Source: Kiritimatiellia bacterium
GTDB taxonomy: Bacteria > Verrucomicrobiota > Kiritimatiellia > RFP12 > JAAYLN01
Reading direction: 5' to 3'
DNA: 59,827 bases
Assembly (NCBI GenBank): GCA_017962605.1
Contig: JAGCUY010000176.1
Location: 1-59,827 of the forward strand
Shown: piece after piece, positions 1-6,865 of the stretch
Layout of the letters: each line of letters starts with the position of its first letter
Numbering within the stretch: position 1 is the stretch's first letter
Program-made: the position numbers and the translations under genes
Notes under the pieces: generated by a model
The model's database searches: none
Told to the model about the DNA's origin: nothing
The model's input: only the letters and a program-made list of their open reading frames with translations

Positions 1-3
1 CCT

Positions 4-72
4 GACTCGGGCCCCGACTCGGGCCCCGACTCGGGCCCCTGACTCGGGCCCCGACTCGGGCCCCGACTCGGG
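4..72. repeat. 12-bp tandem repeat, about 6 copies
   Basis: Six head-to-tail copies of GACTCGGGCCCC, the third with one extra T, cover the left edge of the window. Each unit carries the palindrome GGGCCC, so either strand could fold. No coding function is visible. The array may continue outside the window. Confidence 0.9.
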
Positions 73-195
73 CTTCTTCGCCACTTGATGAACAATGAAG
101 ATTGAGGATTGCTGAACAGTTCACGATGCCTCTGGCGCTCCCGAACCGCGCCAGCGCTCTCCGCCTTCCCGCCTCTATGTGCTATACTTGTACGC

Positions 196-288
196 ATGGA
201 GAATCCCGCAAAAGAACTTACGGATGTTGGCACAATGGCAACATACAAGGATAAAGTTGTAGCAATTAAAGGGACAGGTAATTTGTAA
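196..288 (+). CDS. 30-aa ORF behind a leaderless-type promoter (possible truncated gene)
   Basis: A 30-codon ORF starts at the ATG at 196, 7 nt after a TATACT box (183-188). The same ATGTGCTATACTTG string precedes the CDF transporter at 9189. No Shine-Dalgarno sequence is present. The peptide (starts MENPAKELTDVG, ends AIKGTGNL) matches no family I recognise. Its last ten codons lie in the left inverted repeat of the RAYT element, so it may be the 5' end of a gene cut by that insertion. Translation is unproven. Confidence 0.3.
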   Translation: MENPAKELTDVGTMATYKDKVVAIKGTGNL

Positions 289-1356
289 TAATCATTCATT
301 CCTTTCTCCCTACGCATTTTGCATTTCACGCATTTCGCGGCTGCCTGGCGGCGCACAGCCTGATCCCGCACCATTCCTCGCACCTGCCGATTGGCCGCGC
401 GCCCTTCTTGCGCCCGGCGCCGAAGTGCCTGCGGTGCTTCTGGAACTCGCCCTCCACGAACTCCGCCGAACCCACGAACGTCCCGCGCAAAAACTGCTTC
501 ACCCTGCACCGCAGCAGCAGGGGCAGCGGCACCTTGCCCCTCTGCCTGACGACTTCCTTCACCTTTTCGGAGTCAATCGCGTTGCCGCCCTTGACGTACA
601 GGATCTCGCGGTACTGTCCCAGGTATTCCCCGGCGAAGTCCTTTTCAGTCGCGTCGGGCCTGAACACCTGCGCAAGCCCGCGCATGGCCACGCTGTCGCC
701 GTTTATCGCGGCGTGGTAGCCATTCCACCTGTAGTCCTTGGGGTCGTCCACGATGCCCGCGCGCACGGGGTTCAGGTCGATGTAGGCCGACACGGCCGAC
801 AGCGCCTTCGAGTCGCCCTGGACGATGACGCTCTTGAAGCGCCCCTCCCACAGCGTCCCCGCGAACATCCCGCAGTTGTGCCTGAACCAGACCGAGTAGC
901 GCTGCTTCAGGCACTTCATGAACGGCGAGATGTCGCCCATGCGCCGGGTGAACGCCTCCTGCTCCTCCTCGATGCGCTTCAGCATCTTCCTCTTGCGCAT
1001 GTCCTCCCAGCGGGTGCGCAGCTCCTCGGCATTGTCCGCGCCGTAGAGCGCCGCGACCCTCCGCAGGAGTTCCTCCTCGGTGATCTCCCCCTTCCTCCTC
1101 ACATGCACCAGCACGTGGAAGTGGTTTGACATCACGCAGTGGTTCAGGACGTCGATGCCCGAGAAGTAGGCGACCCTCCTCAGCATCGCGACGAACATGT
1201 CCTTCGCCTCGTCCGTGAACTTGAACTCCTGGAACGCCGTCCGGCTAACTATGTGGTACCAGCATTCCCCCTCATCCTTGATTCTTGCTTTTCGCATATA
1301 ACCTCCAACAAATATTATACCATATTCTTGCAAATTGTCTGTCCCTTTGTAGCTAC
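256..1356 (-). mobile_element. RAYT-type transposon unit with imperfect terminal inverted repeats
   Basis: The Y1 transposase gene at 326-1297 is bracketed by imperfect inverted repeats. The left copy is 256-285 and the right copy is 1331-1356 on the opposite strand. Both share the pattern GTAGC-N3/4-AAAGGGACAG-N2-AATTTG. This matches the arrangement of REP-associated tyrosine transposases beside their target repeats. No target-site duplication is obvious. Exact boundaries are inferred. Confidence 0.6.
326..1297 (-). CDS. REP-associated tyrosine transposase (Y1_Tnp, HUH family)
   Basis: The 323-aa protein belongs to the Y1 transposase/RAYT family, which nicks single-stranded DNA at palindromic repeats. 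The metal-binding HUH motif is visible as HFHVLVHV (His59 and His61). The likely catalytic tyrosine is Tyr172 in AYIDLNPVRAG. I chose the ATG at 1297 because GGAGG lies 4 nt upstream and a perfect TATAAT sits at 1314-1319; the longer reading frame has neither. At over 300 residues it is longer than minimal IS200 transposases, as usual for RAYTs. Inverted repeats flank the gene. No frameshift is seen, so it may be active. Confidence 0.88.
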   Translation of the reverse strand: MRKARIKDEGECWYHIVSRTAFQEFKFTDEAKDMFVAMLRRVAYFSGIDVLNHCVMSNHFHVLVHVRRKGEITEEELLRRVAALYGADNAEELRTRWEDMRKRKMLKRIEEEQEAFTRRMGDISPFMKCLKQRYSVWFRHNCGMFAGTLWEGRFKSVIVQGDSKALSAVSAYIDLNPVRAGIVDDPKDYRWNGYHAAINGDSVAMRGLAQVFRPDATEKDFAGEYLGQYREILYVKGGNAIDSEKVKEVVRQRGKVPLPLLLRCRVKQFLRGTFVGSAEFVEGEFQKHRRHFGAGRKKGARPIGRCEEWCGIRLCAARQPRNA

Positions 1357-1390
1357 GAACGCGGAGGGATCGGAGGGCCACGGAGGCGCG

Positions 1391-1502
1391 GAGATTATTG
1401 TGAGATTATGAGAATATGGGATTATGAAATTATGAGAATGCCTCGCCCAACAATTCCATAATCTCATAATGGCTCTTTCCATAATTCGCAATCTCATAAT
1501 GA
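1391..1502. repeat. 7/8-mer short tandem repeats of the ATTATGAG type, in both orientations
   Basis: Degenerate units such as GATTATGA, AATTATGA and GAATATGG run through 1391-1438. Units in the opposite orientation (CATAATCT, CATAATGG) follow at about 1455-1502. The two halves could therefore base-pair. The stretch fills the space between the MFS transporter stop and the RAYT element, and no gene is seen in it. Confidence 0.65.
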
Positions 1503-1509
1503 TTTTCCT

Positions 1510-2763
1510 CTACCCCTTGTCTCCGCCGCGCGCCGGCGCGGCCAGCAGGACGAGGGCGACCATGGTCAGGAACGAGAAGGGAATGAGGGCGAAGGAGTGG
1601 GCGAGGCCGAAGCGGTCTCCCGAGAAGCCCATGAGCCAGGTGAAGAAGCCGCACCCCGGCACGCCGGCGCAGGAGAGGACGATGAAAGCGAGGGTGGAGT
1701 CGAGCTGGGGCAATCGGTCGACGCAGAGGCTCTGGATGCTCGGCCAGAAGGGCGACGAGCCGATGCCGCAGAGGAAGAGCAGAAGGAAGAGCAACGGCCT
1801 CACAATGCCATGTGGGAGGGCGTCGCAGTGGAGCGAGAACGGGATGACGAGCGTGGAAATGGCCGCCCCGAAGACGCCGACGGAAACGATGAGTTGCTTG
1901 AGGTGGCGCTGTGCCACGTAGTTGCCGAAGCCGGTGCGCCCGATGAACATGCCGGCCGAAAAGGCGGCCGTGCCAAGGGCGCCGGCGAACGCGCTCGCCT
2001 GGAAGTGCAGGCGGACGAAACTCGTTGCCCAGAAGGTCAGGCAGTACTCGCCGCCGCCCGCGAAGAACATCGCGGCGAAATAAATCCAGAACCGCCGCGT
2101 GCGCAGGAGCTCGACAAGGCGCAACCACGTGCGGGACGGGGGATCGGGTTCGCCACGTTCCGGATACGGCGTCCGCGACGGCAGAAAGAGCATCGCCATC
2201 GGGACTAGCGCGAGAATGCCGACCGCCGCGAGTATGGCGCGCCAGCTGACATGCCAGACGAGCGCGGCGCCGGCGAGAAGGGCGAAGGCGAAGGTGCCCA
2301 GCGACCAGAAGCCGTGCGCGAAGTTCACGTAGCGGCCGGGGTCGTTCCCGTGCATGTCCTGGACGAATGGCGTGCCGAGTCCTTCGACGACCCCTTCGCC
2401 CAAACCGGCGACGAGCAGGACGGGAAGGACGAGCATGTAGGATGGCGCAAGCGAGCATAGGAGCAGGCCCAGCCCCATCGTGCCAATGGCGACGCCGAGT
2501 GGGCGGCGGTTGCCCCAGCGCGCTGCGGCGAAGCCGGCAAAGAGCATCGAAGCGCACATCGCCAGGCTGCGGACGACCTGAAAGGAGCCTCCAGTCGCCA
2601 TTCCGCCATCCTGGAGCGGGAAACGAAGATCTTCGGCCATGTCCACGAGAACAACGGGGATGGCAAGGGAGGAGGCGGCGTAAGCGGCAAAGGTTATAAA
2701 CGCGGCATAGTCGTACCGGCCGAAGCGCAGCCGCGCGCGCCCGGCGGAGGAAGCGGAACTCAT
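1510..2763 (-). CDS. Major facilitator superfamily transporter
   Basis: The 417-aa polytopic protein has about twelve hydrophobic segments arranged as two six-helix halves around a central basic loop near residue 210 (ERGEPDPPSRTWLRL). The N-terminal region carries an MFS-like loop (FAGFAAARWGNRRPLG, about residues 74-89). The substrate cannot be read from sequence. The next gene upstream on the strand is a secreted GH5 enzyme, so import of a released sugar or oligosaccharide is a reasonable inference. The ATG at 2763 lies 7 nt after a TATAGT box (2771-2776) with no Shine-Dalgarno, which suggests an own, nearly leaderless transcript rather than strict co-transcription with the GH5 gene. Confidence 0.85.
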   Translation of the reverse strand: MSSASSAGRARLRFGRYDYAAFITFAAYAASSLAIPVVLVDMAEDLRFPLQDGGMATGGSFQVVRSLAMCASMLFAGFAAARWGNRRPLGVAIGTMGLGLLLCSLAPSYMLVLPVLLVAGLGEGVVEGLGTPFVQDMHGNDPGRYVNFAHGFWSLGTFAFALLAGAALVWHVSWRAILAAVGILALVPMAMLFLPSRTPYPERGEPDPPSRTWLRLVELLRTRRFWIYFAAMFFAGGGEYCLTFWATSFVRLHFQASAFAGALGTAAFSAGMFIGRTGFGNYVAQRHLKQLIVSVGVFGAAISTLVIPFSLHCDALPHGIVRPLLFLLLFLCGIGSSPFWPSIQSLCVDRLPQLDSTLAFIVLSCAGVPGCGFFTWLMGFSGDRFGLAHSFALIPFSFLTMVALVLLAAPARGGDKG

Positions 2764-2770
2764 GCATATT

Positions 2771-2799
2771 ACTATAGCACTTTTCCCTGAAGGCGACAG
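2771..2799 (-). promoter_or_regulatory. Putative promoter of the MFS gene (weak -35, TATAGT -10)
   Basis: A TATAGT box at 2771-2776 is followed after 7 nt by the ATG. The hexamer 17 bp further upstream, CTGTCG, is a poor match to TTGACA. The short distance implies transcription starts at or next to the start codon. Confidence 0.45.
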
Positions 2800-2808
2800 G
2801 CCCGGCTC

Positions 2809-4419
2809 CTACTGCGACTCGCCGGGACAGCTCGCCTCGTTGTTCTTGCGGAGCGCTTCGAGCACCACGCGCTTGCGCGGGTTGTCGGCCGAGGGGCGGA
2901 CGGAGCGCGGCCCGTCCGGCTCGTGTTCGAGGCTCCAGGCGTCCCACTCGCGGAAGGCGTGGTAGGTCCAGTCCCAGCCATACTCCTCGAAGAGGTCGAT
3001 GCAGGCGCGCAGATACTCCTCCGCGCCCGGCGCCCAGGCGATTGCGCTGAACTCGCCCACGTAGATCTTCGCGTCGTGGCGCCGCTGGAAGTCGCGCACG
3101 GGGGCGAGCGTCGCGCGCAAGTCGGCTTGGTTCCAGCCCTTCGACTCGTCGGGCCACCTGATGCCGACAGGGCGGTTTCCCACGCCTTGGTGCGTGAACG
3201 AGTCCGGATGATACATGTGCACCTGATAGATGACGTTGTCGAGGGCTAGCGGCGAAAGGGTGCGGAAGCCGCCCGGCGTGTCCCAGTGGTTGGCCTCGAC
3301 GATGATCGTGGTTTCGGGGTCGATCTCGCGGATGGCCTCGGCGGCCATGCGCTGCAGCGTCCAGTAATCGACGGCGGCGCGGAATAGCTGCTCGGGCTCG
3401 TTCACCAGATCGTAGCCGTAGATTACGTCCTCGTTGCCGACGAAGCGGGCGGCGATGCGCCGCCAGTAATCAACGAAGAACTCCGCGTAGCGCGGCTCGT
3501 AGAAGAGCGGAAGCTCGCCGCCGGCGGCGCGGCCGCCGGGCGTCACGTGGAAGTCCACGACGACCTTCATGCCATGGCGCCGCGCGAGCGGCAGCACGAC
3601 GCCCTCCAAAACATCCAGGCGGCTGTCGAGCCACCGCGCGAACTCGTCGAGGTCGCTGTTCGAACCTGGCTTGCCCCAGTCGCGGACCATCTGGAAGCGG
3701 ACGATGTTGGCGCCCCATTCGGCGAGCGTCGCGAAATCGTCCTCGGTCGGGTTGCGGCCGGGAAGCATGAACCCGCGCCGCCGCACGTCCCGCGAGACGC
3801 GTTCAGGATAGGCGACGCGCTTGTCCCGGTTGAGCGGCCGGAAGAGGCCGAGACCCTTGCCGCCGCGTAGCGTCGCAAGGTCGAAGACGACGCGGCCGCT
3901 TGCGCCCTGGAGGCCGAGCTGGAGCGTCGCCTTGTCTGGACGCGCCCCATTGAACCAGGCGTCGTTGCGGAGAAGCCGTGGCTGGAATGTGCCTGAAACG
4001 TTCGGGATGTTCTCCCAGCCCTCCCTGCCAGTTGCGGACTCGATCCAATGCAGCTGGATCTTGAGCCCGTGCCAATTGCGCTTTCCGCGCACGATCTTCT
4101 CACACTCGGCCGAAACCTCCACGGAGAACCCTTCGGCGTCCTGGAGAAGCGCGGGGTCGAGTGCGGCCTCGGCGAGGGCGTCCGTGAGTCCGGCGTCTGC
4201 AGGGATGTCAATGACGAGCCGCCCATCCTCCAGCGTCGCGAACCGGGGCGGCAGACGCCACTCAAGGCCGTCCAGCGGGGCAATCGGCAGCGCGGGCGCC
4301 TGGGCGACCTGCCCGGCGGGCGGAGGCGGGGGCGCGGAGGAAGCCGCAGCTGGAAGCGCGGCGACGGCAATGGCAATGGTTGCGAAGAATGGGGCCTTGA
4401 AAATGAGCTGCTTTTTCAT
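2809..4419 (-). CDS. Secreted glycoside hydrolase family 5 (cellulase-type) enzyme
   Basis: The 536-aa protein starts with a signal peptide (MKKQLIFKAPFFATIAIAVA), then a proline-rich linker and an N-terminal beta-rich module (about residues 48-205). A (beta/alpha)8 GH5 domain follows (about 215-530). The acid/base glutamate is Glu341 in YGYDLVNEPEQL and the nucleophile is Glu456 in YVGEFSAIAW. I chose the ATG at 4419 because it begins the signal peptide; a start nine codons earlier is possible. A paralogue with the same two-module layout lies at 20104-21813. GH5 is polyspecific, so the substrate could be beta-glucan, mannan or xylan. The XylR regulator just upstream probably controls it. Confidence 0.9.
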   Translation of the reverse strand: MKKQLIFKAPFFATIAIAVAALPAAASSAPPPPPAGQVAQAPALPIAPLDGLEWRLPPRFATLEDGRLVIDIPADAGLTDALAEAALDPALLQDAEGFSVEVSAECEKIVRGKRNWHGLKIQLHWIESATGREGWENIPNVSGTFQPRLLRNDAWFNGARPDKATLQLGLQGASGRVVFDLATLRGGKGLGLFRPLNRDKRVAYPERVSRDVRRRGFMLPGRNPTEDDFATLAEWGANIVRFQMVRDWGKPGSNSDLDEFARWLDSRLDVLEGVVLPLARRHGMKVVVDFHVTPGGRAAGGELPLFYEPRYAEFFVDYWRRIAARFVGNEDVIYGYDLVNEPEQLFRAAVDYWTLQRMAAEAIREIDPETTIIVEANHWDTPGGFRTLSPLALDNVIYQVHMYHPDSFTHQGVGNRPVGIRWPDESKGWNQADLRATLAPVRDFQRRHDAKIYVGEFSAIAWAPGAEEYLRACIDLFEEYGWDWTYHAFREWDAWSLEHEPDGPRSVRPSADNPRKRVVLEALRKNNEASCPGESQ

Positions 4420-4591
4420 GGTTTCGTTCGTTTGACGTTCTGGCATCGGCAGGCGGCATCGTCGGGAGCGGCAAGCCCCGCAGAATCATGATACCATTCT
4501 AGCATGGAATGCAGGTGGCTCCAACCCTGCAAATGCGCAATTTTGGCGGCTGGCGGTATGCGCAACGCAACGGCACCCGCCGGAGCGATTT

Positions 4592-5818
4592 CTACCGTCC
4601 TTTCCGCGCCATGTTGCGGAAAGCGCCCATTGTGGCCCCGAAGCGCGCCTTGAAGAGCGGGTTGGCGTACTCTGCGGAGGAGAAGCCGCAGGAAGTGGCG
4701 ATGGCCTCGAGCGGCGCGGACGTCGCGAGCAGCAGTTTGCGGACGCGGTCGAGGCGGGCGTCCAGGATGGCGCCGTGGATGGTGCGGCCGGAAGCGGCGA
4801 ATGCGTATTCGGCGGCGCGGCGCGAGAGGAACATCGCACGCGCGACATCGGCGACCGAGATGCCCCGGCAGGCATTGCGCGTGATGAACTCAAGGCCGTG
4901 CTGGAGATAGGGATGCTCGTCCTGATGGACCACGCGGGTGCTGCCGCGTGAGGCGATGCCCAGGACGCCGTAGGTCTCATGGCGGTCAGGGCCGCGGCTG
5001 CGGCCGGCATCTGCATCGGCCATGCGGGCGTCCAGAAGCCGCGCGGCGATCCGCCCGGCGTTCTCGAAATCGACCATCACGCTCGAAAGCGACGGCAGGC
5101 AGCTCCCGCAAATAAGCTCGTCGTTGTCGACGCCGAGGATGGCGACATCCTGCGGCATGCGCAACGAGGCCAGACGCGCGGCCGAGAATACCGCCACGGC
5201 GACGACATCATTCGGCGCGAAGACGGCGCAGGGCTTGGGGAGCGACCGCAGCCAAGCGGCCAGACGTTGACGCTCGGCCAGGCGGTCGTCCTTGTCGCCG
5301 ATGCTCCAGACGAGCACATCCCGCCCGGCCGCCTCCACCGCCGATATGAACGACTCCTTCCTGGTTTCGAAGAAGTTCCAGTCGAGGGCCGGCGCGACGA
5401 AGGCAATTGAGGCGGGGTCGCGCTTCAGGAGTTCCTGCGCCGCCGTCACGCCGACGGCGCGCGAATCGCACATGACGGTGTCGATGCCGCAGTCGTCGCC
5501 GAACGAGCGGTCAACGCTGACAACCGGGCGTTGCAGCCTGAGCGGGTCGATGATGTGGTAGAGCGGCCAGAAGTCGATGACGAAGCCGTCGTAAATGTCG
5601 AGTTCGTCCAGCGACGTTATGCTCTGGCCGAGGGCGCCGATGTTGAAGACGGTCTCGACGTTCCATCCCGCCTTGGCGGCATAGTCGCAGAACCCCTGCA
5701 GCTTGCACCGGTGCGCCGGCGATTCCGGGACAAATGCGGCCAGGACAATGCGGCTCTTGCGCATGCCGCCGGAAGGGAGCCCCCGTTCTTTTGGGGTTTT
5801 GTCCAGCGGACTTCTCAT
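4592..5818 (-). CDS. XylR-type transcriptional regulator (LacI-like sensor + AraC HTH)
   Basis: The 408-aa protein combines an N-terminal periplasmic-binding-protein-like sugar sensor (about residues 20-285, with the core ILGVDNDELICGSCLPSLSSV) and a C-terminal AraC-family double helix-turn-helix (about 300-405, with ISVADVARAMFLSRRAAEYAF and LEAIATSCGFSSAEYANPLF). In this family sugar binding to the sensor switches DNA binding. It lies directly upstream of the GH5 gene on the same strand, so GH5 and possibly the MFS gene are likely targets. A TAGAAT box lies 13 nt before the first ATG. An internal ATG at 5764 (MRKSRIV) is an alternative start close to the first sensor strand. Confidence 0.88.
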   Translation of the reverse strand: MRSPLDKTPKERGLPSGGMRKSRIVLAAFVPESPAHRCKLQGFCDYAAKAGWNVETVFNIGALGQSITSLDELDIYDGFVIDFWPLYHIIDPLRLQRPVVSVDRSFGDDCGIDTVMCDSRAVGVTAAQELLKRDPASIAFVAPALDWNFFETRKESFISAVEAAGRDVLVWSIGDKDDRLAERQRLAAWLRSLPKPCAVFAPNDVVAVAVFSAARLASLRMPQDVAILGVDNDELICGSCLPSLSSVMVDFENAGRIAARLLDARMADADAGRSRGPDRHETYGVLGIASRGSTRVVHQDEHPYLQHGLEFITRNACRGISVADVARAMFLSRRAAEYAFAASGRTIHGAILDARLDRVRKLLLATSAPLEAIATSCGFSSAEYANPLFKARFGATMGAFRNMARKGR

Positions 5819-5853
5819 TTCCTTGCTGGTAATTCTAGCATTTCATCCGAACT

Positions 5854-6000
5854 TCAGCAGCCAATGGAGGCGCCAAGCCGCAGGTAGTCCTGGTAGAGCG
5901 GGGCGTAGAGAATCGTCACCGACGGGTCGGGCCGGTATTCGCGGTCCATCGCCGACGCGAGGCACCCCATGGCTTCGGGGACGCTCTTGAAAGTTCCTTG
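5854..6000 (-). pseudogene. C-terminal remnant of an L-ribulokinase-like FGGY kinase
   Basis: This open stretch ends in residues resembling the C-terminus of AraB-type ribulokinases: a VPEAMG segment, then a Y-x-P-x-P motif (YRPDPSVTILY) and LYQDYLRLG. Only about 48 residues remain, and the whole ATP- and sugar-binding body is missing. The remnant begins right after promoter repeat 1 (6002-6077). Family assignment rests on pattern recognition of a short piece and is moderate. Confidence 0.5.
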
Positions 6001-6001
6001 G

Positions 6002-6077
6002 TGGTTGATTCCGGCGCACCCGCGCCGGGGTAAAATTATCGAAGATAGTCTAGCAAAGGGTGGGGTGGGTGTCAAAT
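6002..6077 (-). repeat. 75-bp promoter-bearing repeat, copy 1
   Basis: Read on the minus strand, this element has TTGACA (6070-6075), a 17-bp spacer and TAGACT (6047-6052). A GATAATTTT-type segment and the hairpin GGCGC-GGGT-GCGCC follow. Closely related copies lie at 6676-6753 and 12059-12126. Here it joins the stop codon of a PIN-domain remnant to the ribulokinase remnant. Confidence 0.8.
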
Positions 6078-6242
6078 TCAGGCAAGAGGCAATGACGATG
6101 TAAAGGGATTCCTCACTAACACGCCGCCGTACCTTGCCCCATCGGTCATGTCTTCAGATAAAACGACATTGCAGTCACTCGCTTCAGCTCCAGCGATGAT
6201 TAACGCATCATAGAATTGAAGGGGAAACTTGCTTTTTAACTC
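6078..6242 (-). pseudogene. C-terminal remnant of a PIN-domain (VapC-like) protein
   Basis: Translated from 6242 down to the TGA at 6078, this gives a PIN-domain C-terminus: FYDALIIAGAEASDCNVVL, SEDMTDGARYGG and VLVRNPF. The family pattern, an aspartate in YDALI, a second acidic cluster in SEDM and a closing NPF, is intact. The N-terminal two thirds are absent. The segment continues in frame after the TAG of the preceding ORF and stops 2 nt before the TTGACA of promoter repeat 1. It cannot encode a working nuclease. Confidence 0.65.
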
Positions 6243-6695
6243 CTATCGCCTTGCATTTGCTTCTTCCCGATTAAAGACGAATCCTTCCTCGCGAGAGCCA
6301 TGTTGGGACATGAGAAAATCAAACATCTCTGCTGCCTCCTGTCCAAATTTCTGGGTGGCAGCGGAAAACTCCACTTTTTCCACATTTTGCTGACGAGGAA
6401 CCGCAACGGGGAGTGTCATGTCGTGGAAGCCGCTAAAGGGCATCATATCCAAGTCATTCCCTCCCTGCGACAGAAGAAAGCGAACAAACAGTCCAACCGC
6501 CCGCTGCTGCGCATCGGTTAGGCACTCATAGTCTTTCTCGACAAGCGCGTATGGCATTACCCAATCATCCTCCTCTGATTCAACTACAATGGGTCTAACA
6601 AACTTCCCAACATCTTGCAAAAGATGCAAAAGTCCAATTGTCAGTTCGTCAGTTCCGGGTTGTTCGGTTCTCCGTTGGTGGTTATTTCGGCGCAC
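6243..6695 (-). CDS. Hypothetical protein, probably 5'-truncated
   Basis: A 150-codon frame opens with GTG at 6695, inside the hairpin end of promoter repeat 2. The first 19 residues or so come from that repeat and adjoining AAC-rich short repeats. The rest (DDWVMPYALVEKDYECLT, then LTDAQQRAVGLFVRFLL) looks like a genuine globular protein and faintly recalls DUF6714-type hypothetical proteins, which I cannot confirm. Its TAG stop is followed in frame by the PIN remnant. I think a truncated gene has gained a promoter and start from the repeat. Confidence 0.45.
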   Translation of the reverse strand: MRRNNHQRRTEQPGTDELTIGLLHLLQDVGKFVRPIVVESEEDDWVMPYALVEKDYECLTDAQQRAVGLFVRFLLSQGGNDLDMMPFSGFHDMTLPVAVPRQQNVEKVEFSAATQKFGQEAAEMFDFLMSQHGSREEGFVFNREEANARR

Positions 6696-6753
6696 CCGCG
6701 CCGAGTGAAAATTATCGAAAATAGTCTAGCAAAGGGAAGGGTGGGTGTCAAAA
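6676..6753 (-). repeat. 75-bp promoter-bearing repeat, copy 2
   Basis: On the minus strand: TTGACA (6746-6751), 17-bp spacer, TAGACT (6723-6728), then the hairpin GGCGC-GGGT-GCGCC containing the GTG start of the downstream ORF. It is near-identical to copy 1 over the shared length. It cuts a FAD-oxidoreductase gene on its upstream side. Confidence 0.8.
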
Positions 6754-6865
6754 GGATGGTTATCCTAGGAACACACCCTGCCCCTTCAGCACCTACGGCG
6801 GCACTCGCGCCAGCTGGCCCGCCGCCGGTGCCAAGGACATCAAACGATTGGTCTATGGGATTCAT
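6754..6865 (-). pseudogene. 5' fragment of a second FAD-dependent oxidoreductase
   Basis: The ATG at 6865 overlaps the TGA of the preceding FAD oxidoreductase (ATGA), the normal sign of translational coupling. The first 26 codons give MNPIDQSFDVLGTGGGPAG followed by ASAAVGAEGAG, the Rossmann GxGxxG segment of a FAD-binding oxidoreductase. Homology then ends and the frame runs into promoter repeat 2. The catalytic body is gone. Confidence 0.6.

Noticed and set aside
1430-3157. Long open frame of 575 codons overlapping the MFS and GH5 genes
   Set aside because: It is an Arg/Pro/Ala-rich shadow frame of two well-supported genes on the same strand, with no family similarity.
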